Assembly (NCBI RefSeq): GCF_014493765.1 | Contig: NZ_JACTVJ010000016.1 | Location: forward strand, 124,001-188,000 | DNA from: Streptomyces polyasparticus | Lineage (GTDB): Bacteria > Actinomycetota > Actinomycetes > Streptomycetales > Streptomycetaceae | Reading direction: 5' to 3' | DNA length: 64,000 nt | Part shown: one piece after another, positions 1-8,428 of the stretch | Numbering within the stretch: the stretch's first letter is position 1 | Layout: the number at the start of each line of letters is the position of its first letter | The notes under the pieces: generated by a model | Seen by the model: only the letters and a program-made list of their open reading frames with translations | Database searches by the model: none | What the model was told of the DNA's origin: nothing | Made by a program: the position numbers and the translations under genes

Positions 1-2
1 AC

Positions 3-356
3 ATGATCACCGCGGCGTTCAAGCTGCTCGGGCTCGGCCCGGTGGTCGGCCAGCGCACCTGGGGCGGCGTGGTCGGCATGACGGGGCGGCACAAGCTGGG
101 CGACGGCACGGTGATCACGGTGCCGATGAACGCGGCCTGGTTCGACGAGTACGGCTGGTCCATCGAGAACCACGGCGTGGAACCGGACGTCGAGGTGCTG
201 CGCACCCCCCTGGACTGGGCGGAGGGCCGCCACGCGCAGCTGGACGACGCGGTGGCGATCGCCCTGGAGCTCCTGGACCAGGACCCGGCCGCCGTCCCGC
301 CGGACTACTCCGCGGTACCGGACCGGCGCCGCCCCGAGTTGCCGCCCCGCGGCTGA
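3..356 (+). CDS. S41/tricorn-type protease, C-terminal end (5' cut by window)
   Basis: Only the last ~117 residues are present; the reading frame runs in from outside the window. The segment is typical of the C-terminal part of the S41 (tail-specific/tricorn core) peptidase domain: a GQRTWGGVVG stretch and then ENHGVEPDVEV, which matches the ENxGVxPDxxV signature near the end of this domain. The catalytic Ser/Lys and any PDZ or beta-propeller domains would lie upstream and cannot be judged. The tail is proline- and charge-rich. In Streptomyces such proteins are large cytosolic tricorn-like peptidases that degrade oligopeptides. The family call is firm; the exact subtype is inferred. Confidence 0.75.
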   Translation: MITAAFKLLGLGPVVGQRTWGGVVGMTGRHKLGDGTVITVPMNAAWFDEYGWSIENHGVEPDVEVLRTPLDWAEGRHAQLDDAVAIALELLDQDPAAVPPDYSAVPDRRRPELPPRG

Positions 357-476
357 TGTGCCGAGCCGCGGGACCTCTTGGGTCACTGGGCGTAGCTGAT
401 CAAAATGCGAGGAATGTCCGACCGTGTCACGCTGGTCGAGGCCCAATCCCCTCACCCACCTCAGGAGTGAATTTCT

Positions 477-704
477 ATGGGCATCGCCGACCAGTTCAAG
501 GACAAGGCCTCGGAGCTCGCCGACCGCGCGAAGGGCCTGGGACAGGACGCTTCCGACAAGGCCAGTGAGGCCTCGGAAGCCGCCCAGGACAAGTTCGGCC
601 AGGCCTCGGAGCGCGCCTCTCAGGCCGCCGAGCAGGGTCAGAGCAAGGCCCAGGAGGCCGGCCAGGCCATGCAGGACAAGTTCGACCAGGACTACGACAG
701 CTGA
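477..704 (+). CDS. small hydrophilic CsbD/LEA-like stress protein
   Basis: A 75-residue highly charged protein of repeated amphipathic heptads rich in Asp, Lys, Ala, Gln and Ser (motifs such as DKASEASEAAQDKFGQASE), with no Cys or Trp and no membrane segment. This composition is that of small late-embryogenesis-abundant or CsbD-like proteins and of the Rv0909-type antitoxin-like family, expected to form one long helix in the cytoplasm. An AGGAG ribosome site lies about 8 bases before the ATG. It is followed by a strong terminator and no partner gene is adjacent. Role in stress protection is inferred from composition only. Confidence 0.7.
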   Translation: MGIADQFKDKASELADRAKGLGQDASDKASEASEAAQDKFGQASERASQAAEQGQSKAQEAGQAMQDKFDQDYDS

Positions 705-741
705 ATCGGTCCTGAACACCGAGCGCACCGCACACTGCGCA

Positions 742-777
742 CCGAGGGCGCACCCGGAACTCCGGGTGCGCCCTCGG
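742..777. terminator. Strong bidirectional terminator hairpin
   Basis: A perfect 17-bp inverted repeat (CCGAGGGCGCACCCGGA and its complement) with a 2-base centre, between the small stress gene on the plus strand and the convergent SDR gene on the minus strand. It is placed to stop transcription from both. Confidence 0.85.
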
Positions 778-795
778 CCTTTCCGTATCCGCCGC

Positions 796-1677
796 CTACC
801 GCTTGGCGCCGCGCGCCTGCTCGTCCGCCGCTCCCCCGGCCCCGACAAGCCCCCGCTTGGCGCCGCCGAGCCGGCCCTCGAACCGCTTCATCTCGCGTGC
901 CCCGACCGTCCCGATGACCGACGGCAGGTAACCGCGGACGGACTGCATACCGCGCAGCCACCACTGCCCGTACACATGCGCCGAGCGCCGCTCGATCCCG
1001 GCCACGATGCGGTCGACGGCCGGACCCAGCGGATACGTCTTGTTGGACGGCCACGGCAGCCGCGAGCGCAGCTCCCGCATCACGTCGTCCTCGTCCGCCC
1101 CGCGCACCATGTCCGTGTCGGTCCACGACAGATAGCCGACCCCGACCCGTACGCCCTTGTAGCCGACCTCCGCGCGCACGCTGTGCGCGAAGGCCTCGAC
1201 CCCGGACTTCGACGCGCAGTACGCGGACATCATCGGCGCGGGCGTGATCGCCGCGAGCGAGGCGATCTGCAGGAAGTACCCGCGGGACTCGATCAGTACG
1301 GGCAGGAACGCCCGCCCCGTCACGGCCGACCCGATCAGGTTGACTTCGATCACCCGGCGCCACGCGTCCATGTCCGCCTCGGCGAGCGGACCGCCCGTCG
1401 CCACCCCGGCGTTGGCGACCACGATGTCCACCTTGCCGAAGCGTTCCTTCACCTCCTGCGCGACCCGGGTCATCGCCTCGTGGTCGGTGATGTCGGCATG
1501 CCAGTACTCGGCCTCGGTGTGCAGCCGCGAGCAGACCTCCTTGAGCAGGTCGGGTTCGAGCCCGACGAGCGCGAGCTTCGCGCCGCGGGCCGAGAGCTTG
1601 CGCGCCAGCAGCTCCCCGACGCCGCGCGCCGCTCCGGTGACGACGACGACCTGTCCTTCGAGGGCGACCTTGCTCAT
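796..1677 (-). CDS. SDR family oxidoreductase (third gene of monooxygenase operon)
   Basis: A 293-residue short-chain dehydrogenase/reductase. It has the TGAARGVG cofactor motif (TGxxxGxG) at about residues 14-21, an NAG motif, and the catalytic Tyr-x-x-x-Lys as YCASK. The length is about 40 residues longer than a minimal SDR because of a basic C-terminal tail. The ATG at 1677 overlaps the stop of the hydrolase gene as ATGA, so the two are translationally coupled. Together with the upstream hydrolase and FAD monooxygenase it resembles the mymA-lipR-sadH arrangement of mycobacteria. A role oxidising or reducing an alcohol/ketone in the same pathway is inferred; the substrate is unknown. Confidence 0.88.
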   Translation of the reverse strand: MSKVALEGQVVVVTGAARGVGELLARKLSARGAKLALVGLEPDLLKEVCSRLHTEAEYWHADITDHEAMTRVAQEVKERFGKVDIVVANAGVATGGPLAEADMDAWRRVIEVNLIGSAVTGRAFLPVLIESRGYFLQIASLAAITPAPMMSAYCASKSGVEAFAHSVRAEVGYKGVRVGVGYLSWTDTDMVRGADEDDVMRELRSRLPWPSNKTYPLGPAVDRIVAGIERRSAHVYGQWWLRGMQSVRGYLPSVIGTVGAREMKRFEGRLGGAKRGLVGAGGAADEQARGAKR

Positions 1678-2594
1678 GCCTTGACCTTTCCGTGTACGGC
1701 GACGAGTTGACGTATCTGCGCGGTGACCAGCTCGGGTGCCTCGACGGGGGTCATATGACCGATCCCCGGAAGCTCGGCGAAGTCCTCGCAGTGGGGCAGC
1801 GCCGCCGCTATGGCCGCCGCGGCCTCGGGCGGGGTCATCCGGTCGGCCGTGCCCACGATCACCGCGGTGGGAACGGTCAGCCTGGCGACGTTCGCCTCGA
1901 TGTCGAGGGCGGCGAGCACCCGCCCCCAGCCCTGCCGCACCGCACGCGGACAGGCGTGCACGATCCGCGTACAGGCCTCGACCTTGACCGGCGCGGAACC
2001 GGGGCCCATCGTCGCGTACCGCATGATCCGGCGCGCGAGCGGAGTGACGGGTCCGAGCGGCGCCTTGGAGTGCAGCAGGCCGCGGGTCAGACGGGTGCGC
2101 AGCCGGCCCTCCCGCAGCGGAATCACCTTGGACAGGGCGGCGAGGCGCACCGTGCCCGTGCTGCACAGCAGGGCCGCGGCCGCGTGCTCGGCGACCTTGG
2201 GCCGCCCGGCGGCCGCCATGAGCGTCATCCCGCCCATGGAGTGCCCGACGAGCACGGCCGGTTCACCCGGTTCGAGCGCGGTCGCGAGCACCGCTTCGAG
2301 ATCGTCGACCAGCGCGCCGACGCTGTACCCCGCGCGCCCGGGAGGCGCCGGCGAGCGCCCGTGGCCGCGCTGGTCGTACGCGATGACGCGGTGGTCGCGC
2401 GCCAACTCCCGTATCTGCGCGGCCCAGAAGGCCGTCGAGCAGGTCCAGCCGTGCACGAGCACCACCGCCGGAGCGCCGTCCGGACCGTGCACCTCCACGT
2501 GCAGCCGCGAGCCGTCGGCGGAGACGGCGACCAGTTCCCGCGTGGCGACGGGCGGGGCATAGGGCCCGGTGGTCACATGCATCAGCCGGCTCAT
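1674..2594 (-). CDS. alpha/beta hydrolase (second gene of monooxygenase operon)
   Basis: A 306-residue alpha/beta-hydrolase-fold protein with the oxyanion HGWTCS region, the nucleophile elbow GHSMGG, a DRMTPP acid loop and a GIGHMTPVE segment carrying the catalytic His. It is probably an esterase or lactonase acting on the ester or lactone product of the upstream monooxygenase. Its start ATG at 2594 overlaps the stop of the monooxygenase gene and its stop overlaps the SDR start, giving two ATGA couplings in a row. A longer in-frame extension upstream reads through the previous gene in another frame and was rejected. No signal peptide is seen, so it is cytoplasmic. Confidence 0.9.
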   Translation of the reverse strand: MSRLMHVTTGPYAPPVATRELVAVSADGSRLHVEVHGPDGAPAVVLVHGWTCSTAFWAAQIRELARDHRVIAYDQRGHGRSPAPPGRAGYSVGALVDDLEAVLATALEPGEPAVLVGHSMGGMTLMAAAGRPKVAEHAAAALLCSTGTVRLAALSKVIPLREGRLRTRLTRGLLHSKAPLGPVTPLARRIMRYATMGPGSAPVKVEACTRIVHACPRAVRQGWGRVLAALDIEANVARLTVPTAVIVGTADRMTPPEAAAAIAAALPHCEDFAELPGIGHMTPVEAPELVTAQIRQLVAVHGKVKA

Positions 2595-4123
2595 GCGCCC
2601 ACCTTTTCCGTACGGGCACCGGACGCGGCCTGCACCGGCTTCGGCGGCCGTACGACCTCGTACTCCGCGAGGTCCACGCGCCGTGTCGCGGACCGGAACT
2701 CGGTGGTGGTGCCCGGCCAGACGGTGGTGTTGACCCCGTTCTGGTCCAGGTACCAGCTGGTGCAGCCGCCGGTGTTCCACACCGTGCGCTTCATCCGGTC
2801 CTGCACGCGCCGGTTCCAGGCGTTCACGGCGGAGGGCCGGGCGGCGAGCGCCACGCGCCCGCCCAGAGTGTCCAACTGCCGTACGTAATCGGCCATGTAG
2901 TTCAGCTGGGACTCGATCATCAGGATCATCGAGGAGTTCCCGAGCCCGGTGTTGGGCCCGATGATCGTCATCCAGTTGGGGAAGCCGGCCGCGGTCGCGC
3001 CGCGCAGCGACTTCATCCCGTCCTGCCAGCTCTCGGCGAGCGTGCGCCCGTCCGCGCCGGTCACGCGGTCGGCGATCGGCATGTCGGTGACATGGAAGCC
3101 GGTGCCGAAGATGATCGCGTCCACCTCGGTCTCGGTGCCGTCGGCGGCGACCAGGGTGTTGCCCCGTATCTCCGAAAGACCGCTGGCGACCAGGTCCACA
3201 TTGGGCCGCGCGAGCGCCGGGTAGTACGTGTTGGAGAGCAGGATCCGCTTGCAGCCGATGCGGTACGTGGGGGTCAGCTTCTCGCGAAGGACCGGGTCCT
3301 TGATGGCCCGGTGCATATTGCGCTTGGCGAGCGACTCGATCATGCCCAGTTCATTGGGCCTCTTCGTGAACGCCTGGACCTGCAACTCCCGTATCCCCCA
3401 CAGGAGTCCGCGCCGGGCCTTGGCCGTGAAGGGCAGCTGCCGGTGCAGCCAGCGCTCCGCGCCGCTGATGGCCCGGTCCGCGCGCGGAAGCACCCACGGC
3501 GGAGTGCGCTGGAAGAGGGTGAGCCGCCCGACTTCCTTCTGGATCTCCGGCACGATCTGGATCGCGGACGCCCCGGTCCCGATCATCGCCACGCGCTTGC
3601 CGCGCAGGTCGTAGTCGTGGTCCCACTGCGCGGAGTGGAAGATCTTGCCCTCGAAGGTGTCGATGCCCGCGATGTCCGGGATCTTGGGGTCGGACAGCGG
3701 CCCGGTGGCGGAGACCACCACATCGGCCGTCAGCGTCCCGCTGCTCGTCTCGATCTCCCAGAGCAGCCGCTCCGCGTCCCACCGCATGTGCTTGGCCTCG
3801 GAGTCGAGCCGGATGTGCGGCCGCAGCCCGAAGGTGTCGGTGACGTGCTCCAGGTAGGCCCGGATGTGCTCCTGGCCGGAGAAAGTGCGCGGCCACTCGG
3901 GGTTGGGCGCGAAGGAGAACGAGTACAGATGGCTCGGCACATCGCAGGCGCAGCCCGGATAGCTGTTGTCGCGCCAGGTACCGCCGACGGAACCGGACCG
4001 CTCGAGGATCACGAAGTCGGTGACGCCCTCGCGGCGCAGCCGCACGGCGGCCCCCAGCCCGCCGAAGCCGGACCCGACCACTGCCACCCGTACATGTTCG
4101 TGCTCACTGTGGTGCCCGGCCAT
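2591..4123 (-). CDS. FAD/NAD(P)-dependent Baeyer-Villiger-type monooxygenase
   Basis: A 510-residue flavoprotein monooxygenase. It has an N-terminal FAD-binding GSGFGGLG motif at about residues 16-23, a second Rossmann GTGASA for NADPH, and the Baeyer-Villiger fingerprint FxGxxxHxxxWD at about residues 155-166 (FEGKIFHSAQWD). Such enzymes insert oxygen into ketones to give esters or lactones. The coupled hydrolase would open that product and the SDR would make the ketone or process the alcohol. It is the first gene of a three-gene operon divergent from a MerR regulator across a 166-bp gap with repeats. Length and motifs are normal. The substrate is unknown. Confidence 0.92.
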   Translation of the reverse strand: MAGHHSEHEHVRVAVVGSGFGGLGAAVRLRREGVTDFVILERSGSVGGTWRDNSYPGCACDVPSHLYSFSFAPNPEWPRTFSGQEHIRAYLEHVTDTFGLRPHIRLDSEAKHMRWDAERLLWEIETSSGTLTADVVVSATGPLSDPKIPDIAGIDTFEGKIFHSAQWDHDYDLRGKRVAMIGTGASAIQIVPEIQKEVGRLTLFQRTPPWVLPRADRAISGAERWLHRQLPFTAKARRGLLWGIRELQVQAFTKRPNELGMIESLAKRNMHRAIKDPVLREKLTPTYRIGCKRILLSNTYYPALARPNVDLVASGLSEIRGNTLVAADGTETEVDAIIFGTGFHVTDMPIADRVTGADGRTLAESWQDGMKSLRGATAAGFPNWMTIIGPNTGLGNSSMILMIESQLNYMADYVRQLDTLGGRVALAARPSAVNAWNRRVQDRMKRTVWNTGGCTSWYLDQNGVNTTVWPGTTTEFRSATRRVDLAEYEVVRPPKPVQAASGARTEKVGA

Positions 4124-4160
4124 GCAGCCCGCCTCCCGAAGTACACCCGTACTCACGACT

Positions 4161-4204
4161 GTTCTCGCGAACCGTTCTCGCGACTGTGCCAGTAACCACT
4201 GGCA
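4161..4204. promoter_or_regulatory. Candidate operator region between monooxygenase operon and MerR gene
   Basis: The divergent intergenic region holds two direct GTTCTCGCGA copies (4161-4170 and 4174-4183) followed by an exact 18-bp dyad TGCCAGTAACCACTGGCA (4187-4204). The position suits control of both divergent transcripts. Binding by the adjacent MerR protein or by another regulator is an inference. Confidence 0.5.
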
Positions 4205-4289
4205 TAGTGGGGAGAGTAGAGCAGCTCCGTACTCATGGGTAGGGGCTGGGCGGGATAAGTTACCGGCGGTACAACATAGGGTGCTTGAC

Positions 4290-4955
4290 GTGGCGGAAAA
4301 GGCTGACGAACCGAAAGCGGCGGTCCGCGAGTACCGCATGACGGAACTCGCCGAAGCGGCCGGCATCACCGTGCGCACCCTGCGCTTCTACCGGGAACGC
4401 GGACTGATCCCGCCGCCACGCCGCGAGGGCCGCCTGGCCTGGTACGACGAGCACCATCTGGCCCGGCTGCACACCATCGCCGCGATGCTGGAGCGCGGCC
4501 ACACCCTGTCCGTCATCGCGGAGTTGAACGAGGCCCTCGAGTCCGGGCGCGACGTCGGCGAGATCCTCGGCATCCAGCCCACCGAGGAGACCCCGGTCCG
4601 CCTCAGCCCCGAGGAGCTGGCCGACGCGTTCGCCGGCGAGGTCACCCCCGAGAACCTCGCCGCCGCCCTCGACCTCGGCTATCTCGCCCCCGACGGCGAC
4701 GAGATCGTGCACATCAGCCGCCGACTGCTCGACGCCTCGACGGCGCTCGTCCGCGCCGGCGTCCCGCTCGCGGAGGTCATGCAGGCGGGCGCCCGGGTAC
4801 GCGAACACGCGGACGCGCTCGCCGAGTTGTTCCTCACCACGATCCGTACGTACGCGCCGGACGAGAACATGGCGAAGCTCCGCCCGCTGGCGAAGGCCGT
4901 GGTGGAGGCGGAGCTCTCGCTGGCGCTGGACCGGCGGCTGGCGGCCGAGGAGTGA
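4290..4955 (+). CDS. MerR family transcriptional regulator
   Basis: A 221-residue regulator with an N-terminal MerR winged helix (YRMTELAEAAGITVRTLRFYRERGLI), about 16 residues from the chosen GTG start, and a helical effector region of about 140 residues that lacks the metal-binding Cys signature of metal-responsive MerR proteins. Alternative starts are GTG 4281 and ATG 4338. It is divergent from the SDR/hydrolase/monooxygenase operon and is its most likely regulator. The ligand is unknown, perhaps the pathway substrate. Confidence 0.88.
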   Translation: MAEKADEPKAAVREYRMTELAEAAGITVRTLRFYRERGLIPPPRREGRLAWYDEHHLARLHTIAAMLERGHTLSVIAELNEALESGRDVGEILGIQPTEETPVRLSPEELADAFAGEVTPENLAAALDLGYLAPDGDEIVHISRRLLDASTALVRAGVPLAEVMQAGARVREHADALAELFLTTIRTYAPDENMAKLRPLAKAVVEAELSLALDRRLAAEE

Positions 4956-5001
4956 GCGGCGCTCGCGAGTGAGGGATGCCGAGGAAGCGACCGGGCACTC
5001 G

Positions 5002-5985
5002 CTACCGCGGAAGCCACCAACGGGCCTTGTAGATCCCGCCATTGGTCAGCACGCGCGTCTCGTCGGGCCGATGGAAGTCCACCCGCGTCGTCCACCAGGT
5101 CTCCTCGAGGCCGACCTCGGGCACCGTGCTCACCACCTGCCCGGTCCGCGGATCGTCCCCGACGGCCTTCACCTTGGTCCGGCTGATCCGCCCGGCGCCC
5201 GGGAAGTCCTGGACGAACTCGCCGCGCCCGATGTCGTACTGGAACACCGCCGCGTTCGTCGTCACCCACAGCCGCCCGTGCCGCCCCGCCACCGGGAACA
5301 GGTCATGCCCACCGGGCCTGGCCCCGGGCAGCCGCACCGCCGACGTCTGCGTCAGCGCCGGGCGGGCGGGGGTGCCGCCCACCTCGTACGTGACGAGCTC
5401 GTCGTCCCCGATCGCCCACAGCACCCGCCGCCCACGGTCCCGGTGCAGCCCGTGCGCCCCCTTCAACACGGCATCGGCATACGGGACTTCGCGCTGCCCC
5501 TGCGATGCCGCGTACAGCCGCACGAGCGCACCGGTGCTGCACGCGACCGCGACGTTCCCGTCGGGGAGGATCTCCATGCTGTGCGGGTTGAACAGGTCGT
5601 CGCCGGGCCCGAGCCCCGCACCCCAGTACCGCCGCCCGGTCGGAAACTCGACGGCGGCGGCGAACCCGAACGAGGCGCAGGTCAGCAGCAGGGTCCGCCC
5701 CCGGTGCCGGCGCACCTTGGCCTCGCTGGGGTAGACCCAGCTGACGTCGGGCCGCAGATCGGCGTATCCGCCGTCGCCCAGCGGCGAGAACGCCCAGAGC
5801 GGGTCCGCGGCGCCCCATACGCTGCGCCGCGCGTCGAGCACCAGAATCCGCTTCGACGCCTGGTCGGTGACCACCACGGGCGGCGCACCCCTGCGCGCGG
5901 CCCCGGCCGCCGGAGCGGTGGCCGGCGCGGCGCCGAGCGTCGTACCGACCGCACCGAACAGCACGGAACGCCGTGAGTACGCCAT
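5002..5985 (-). CDS. DUF6528 family secreted protein (Tat signal)
   Basis: A 327-residue protein with a twin-arginine signal (SRRSVLFG followed by an Ala-rich hydrophobic stretch ending near AGAARR). The mature part is made of repeated beta-rich segments, consistent with a beta-propeller, including ADQASKRILVLD-like and NPHSMEILPDGNVAVA-like blade motifs. This matches the uncharacterised actinobacterial DUF6528 family. It stands alone on the minus strand between two MerR genes. Export through Tat is supported by the sequence; the extracellular role is not known. Confidence 0.8.
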   Translation of the reverse strand: MAYSRRSVLFGAVGTTLGAAPATAPAAGAARRGAPPVVVTDQASKRILVLDARRSVWGAADPLWAFSPLGDGGYADLRPDVSWVYPSEAKVRRHRGRTLLLTCASFGFAAAVEFPTGRRYWGAGLGPGDDLFNPHSMEILPDGNVAVACSTGALVRLYAASQGQREVPYADAVLKGAHGLHRDRGRRVLWAIGDDELVTYEVGGTPARPALTQTSAVRLPGARPGGHDLFPVAGRHGRLWVTTNAAVFQYDIGRGEFVQDFPGAGRISRTKVKAVGDDPRTGQVVSTVPEVGLEETWWTTRVDFHRPDETRVLTNGGIYKARWWLPR

Positions 5986-6132
5986 GAAGTCCCCCTGTGG
6001 AATGGGCAGTCGACTCGCCGGACCGTACGCCGGGCCAATCTGCCACGCCCCACGGGAACCGGTAACCCCGCCTGCCCCCGGCGGCTCGCGCCCGTGGGAA
6101 GAGCGGGAAGTTCAGGGGTGTTGCGGCAGAAC

Positions 6133-6498
6133 ATGAGGATCGGTGAGGCCGCCAAGGCCAGCGGTGTGAGCCCCAGATCGCTGCGGCACTACGAGGACGA
6201 GGGACTGATCGTCCCCGGCCGCTGCGCCAACGGATACCGCGACTACTGCCGCTCCACGCTCGACCGCGTCTGCACCATCCGCTCCCTCCTGGAGTCCGGG
6301 CTGCCCGTACGGCTCATCCGGGAGCTGCTCCCGCCGTCGGGAGGGAACACGGGCGCGGCGGACCCCGAGTTCCTGCGCGAGGTGGAGAGCTACCGCGACC
6401 GGATCGCCGCGCGGATCGCCGGACTCATCGAGCAGCAGGAGGCCCTCGACGCCTACCTCCGCCAGGCCGCCCCCGCCGCCCGTACCGGCCTCCGCTGA
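6133..6498 (+). CDS. MerR family transcriptional regulator (small)
   Basis: A 121-residue MerR-type regulator beginning MRIGEAAKASGVSPRSLRHYE, a standard MerR helix-turn-helix and wing, followed by a short coiled region ending GLIEQQEALDAYL. ATG 6133 is chosen because it starts the domain; an in-frame GTG at 6118 with a nearby AGGGG is a possible alternative. It is followed after 46 bp by a quinone oxidoreductase gene whose promoter has the TTGACCTTGACAC character of MerR-controlled promoters, so it is probably the activator of that gene. Confidence 0.87.
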   Translation: MRIGEAAKASGVSPRSLRHYEDEGLIVPGRCANGYRDYCRSTLDRVCTIRSLLESGLPVRLIRELLPPSGGNTGAADPEFLREVESYRDRIAARIAGLIEQQEALDAYLRQAAPAARTGLR

Positions 6499-6505
6499 GC
6501 GGGAG

Positions 6506-6544
6506 TTGACCTTGACACCTGCGTGAAGCTTCTACGTTCCCGGC
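6506..6544 (+). promoter_or_regulatory. MerR-type leaderless promoter of the quinone oxidoreductase gene
   Basis: TTGACCTTGACA (6506-6517) followed by TACGTT (6533-6538) as -10, only 6 bases before the ATG, which is the spacing of a leaderless Streptomyces transcript. From the first TTGACC the spacer is 21 bp, long as in MerR-activated promoters, and CTTGACAC...GTGAAG forms an imperfect dyad inside it. Control by the neighbouring MerR is inferred. Confidence 0.6.
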
Positions 6545-7555
6545 ATGAAGCGGATGGAAAACACAGAGCACCTCACCCAGCACCGGCTCGTCCAGTCCTC
6601 ACACCGCGGACCGCAGGACCTGACCCTCGTGGAAGATCAGCCCGTACCGTCCCCGGGGCCGGGCGAGTACCTGGTCCGCGTGGGCGCGGCAGGCGTGAAC
6701 TTCGCGGACGTCATGCAGACCCACGGCACGTACGCGGGCGGCCCCGCTGCGCCCTACGCGGCCGGCTTCGAAGCCGCGGGCGAGATCGTGGCGGCCGGCC
6801 CGGACATCGCGCACCCGCTCCCCCTCGGCGCCCATGTGATCGGCGCGGGACCGGGCGCCTTCGCGCAGTACATGACGATGCCGGCCGCCGGCGCCCTGCC
6901 CGTACCCGCCGGCTGGACCGACGCACAGGCACTCGGCCTGGTGCTCAACGGGGCCACCGCACTGGCCGCGTTGAAGACCCTGGGCCGGGTCGCGAAGGGC
7001 GAGACGGTCCTCGTCCACGCGGCGGCCGGCGGAGTCGGCCAGGCAGCCGTCCGGCTCGCACGGCACTACGGGGCGCGGGTGGTCGCCACCGCCTCACCGG
7101 GGAAGCACCCGACGCTCGAAGCCCTCGGCGCCGACCACGTACTCGACAGCGCCCGCCCGGACCTGGCCGCGGAGGTCATCCGTCTGACCGGCGGGGCCGA
7201 TCTGGTCCTCGAATCGGTGGGACGCGCCACGTTCGCCGCGAGCCTGGCGGCCGCCAAGCCCTTCACCGGACGCGTCGTCGTCTACGGCGCCGCCTCCGGC
7301 GACGCGACCGTGAGCACCCACGAGCTGGTGTTCACCCACCACGCGCAGCTGAAGGGCCTGCACATCGGCGCACTCGCGACCGCCGCCCCGGACCTCTACC
7401 GCGACCTGCTCATCGAGCTCACCGCACTGATCGCCGAGGGCGTCTACGCGCCGGGCAGTCCGCGGATCCACGCCCTGTCCGAGGGCAGATCCGTACTGGA
7501 GCAGCTGGCCTCGGGCCGGACCGAGGGCAAGCACGCCCTCGATCCGTGGCGGTGA
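6545..7555 (+). CDS. zinc-type alcohol dehydrogenase/quinone oxidoreductase
   Basis: A 336-residue medium-chain dehydrogenase/reductase of the NADPH:quinone oxidoreductase subfamily. It has the GroES-like N-terminal half with a GVNFADVMQTHGTY quinone-reductase motif, then a nucleotide-binding AAAGGVGQAAVRLA. It lacks the structural-zinc Cys cluster, as expected of quinone oxidoreductases. The ATG is preceded by a leaderless promoter; a second in-frame ATG lies three codons in. It probably reduces quinones or enones using NADPH in the cytoplasm under control of the MerR gene just upstream. Confidence 0.9.
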   Translation: MKRMENTEHLTQHRLVQSSHRGPQDLTLVEDQPVPSPGPGEYLVRVGAAGVNFADVMQTHGTYAGGPAAPYAAGFEAAGEIVAAGPDIAHPLPLGAHVIGAGPGAFAQYMTMPAAGALPVPAGWTDAQALGLVLNGATALAALKTLGRVAKGETVLVHAAAGGVGQAAVRLARHYGARVVATASPGKHPTLEALGADHVLDSARPDLAAEVIRLTGGADLVLESVGRATFAASLAAAKPFTGRVVVYGAASGDATVSTHELVFTHHAQLKGLHIGALATAAPDLYRDLLIELTALIAEGVYAPGSPRIHALSEGRSVLEQLASGRTEGKHALDPWR

Positions 7556-7568
7556 GAGCGGCAGCGGG

Positions 7569-8360
7569 TCAGTTCCCGTAGACCACGGTGACCGGCGCGT
7601 GGTCGGACCACCGCTCGGGATGCGTCTCGGCCCGCTCCACGAACGCCTTCACCGCCCGCTCGGCCAGACCCGGCGTCGCGACCTGGAGGTCGATGCGCCA
7701 TCCTGCGTCGTTGTCGAAGGCCCGCCCGCGGTAGGACCACCAGCTGTACGGCCCTTCGACGCCCGGGTGCAGCGCGCGCACCACGTCCACGTACTCCTCG
7801 TAGACCTGGCCGAGCCATTCGCGCTCCTCGGGCAGGAAGCCCGCGTTCTTGCGGTTGGTCTTCCAGTTCTTGAGGTCCGCTTCCTGGTGGCAGATATTCC
7901 AGTCACCGCAGACCACGACCTCACGGCCGTCCGCGGCGGCGCGCGCCTTGAGCTCCTTCAGGTAGGCGAGGAACTCGCCCATGAAGCGGTACTTCTCGTC
8001 CTGCTTCTCGGTGCCGGCCTCGCCCGAGGGCAGATACAGGCTGGCGACCGTGACGCCCGGCAGATCGATCTCCACGTACCGGCCGCTGGTGTCGAACTCC
8101 GCGGACCCGAATCCGGTCTGCACCCGCTCCGGCGCCCGCCGCGAGTAGACCGCGACACCGGCGCGGCCCTTGACCGCCGACGGGGCGAGGACGACATGCC
8201 AGCCCTCGGGCGCACGCACCTCTTCGGGGATCTGCCCGGCCTCGGCCCGCACTTCCTGCAGGCAGACGACATCGGCCCCGGTCTCCGCGAGCCACTCGGT
8301 GAAGCCCTTCTTGGCGGCGGCGCGGATGCCATTCACGTTCACGGAAGTCACAGTCAGCAC
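7569..8360 (-). CDS. xth: exodeoxyribonuclease III
   Basis: A 263-residue exonuclease III / AP endonuclease of the EEP superfamily. It shows the SVNVNGIRAA start with the metal-coordinating Asn, the CLQEVRAE glutamate, the GDWNICH catalytic Asp-Asn, DAGWRIDLQ, and SDHAPVTV with the terminal His. It removes nucleotides 3'->5' and cleaves abasic sites in base-excision repair. GTG 8360 (VLTVTSVNVNG) is chosen because it matches the usual family N-terminus; the longer frame adds seven unlikely residues. It converges with the quinone reductase gene. Confidence 0.93.
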   Translation of the reverse strand: MLTVTSVNVNGIRAAAKKGFTEWLAETGADVVCLQEVRAEAGQIPEEVRAPEGWHVVLAPSAVKGRAGVAVYSRRAPERVQTGFGSAEFDTSGRYVEIDLPGVTVASLYLPSGEAGTEKQDEKYRFMGEFLAYLKELKARAAADGREVVVCGDWNICHQEADLKNWKTNRKNAGFLPEEREWLGQVYEEYVDVVRALHPGVEGPYSWWSYRGRAFDNDAGWRIDLQVATPGLAERAVKAFVERAETHPERWSDHAPVTVVYGN

Positions 8361-8428
8361 CCCGGCACGATACCGGCACACTGGATGCCCCTACCTCCGC
8401 AAGAATGCATAGAAGTACGATGGGACGC

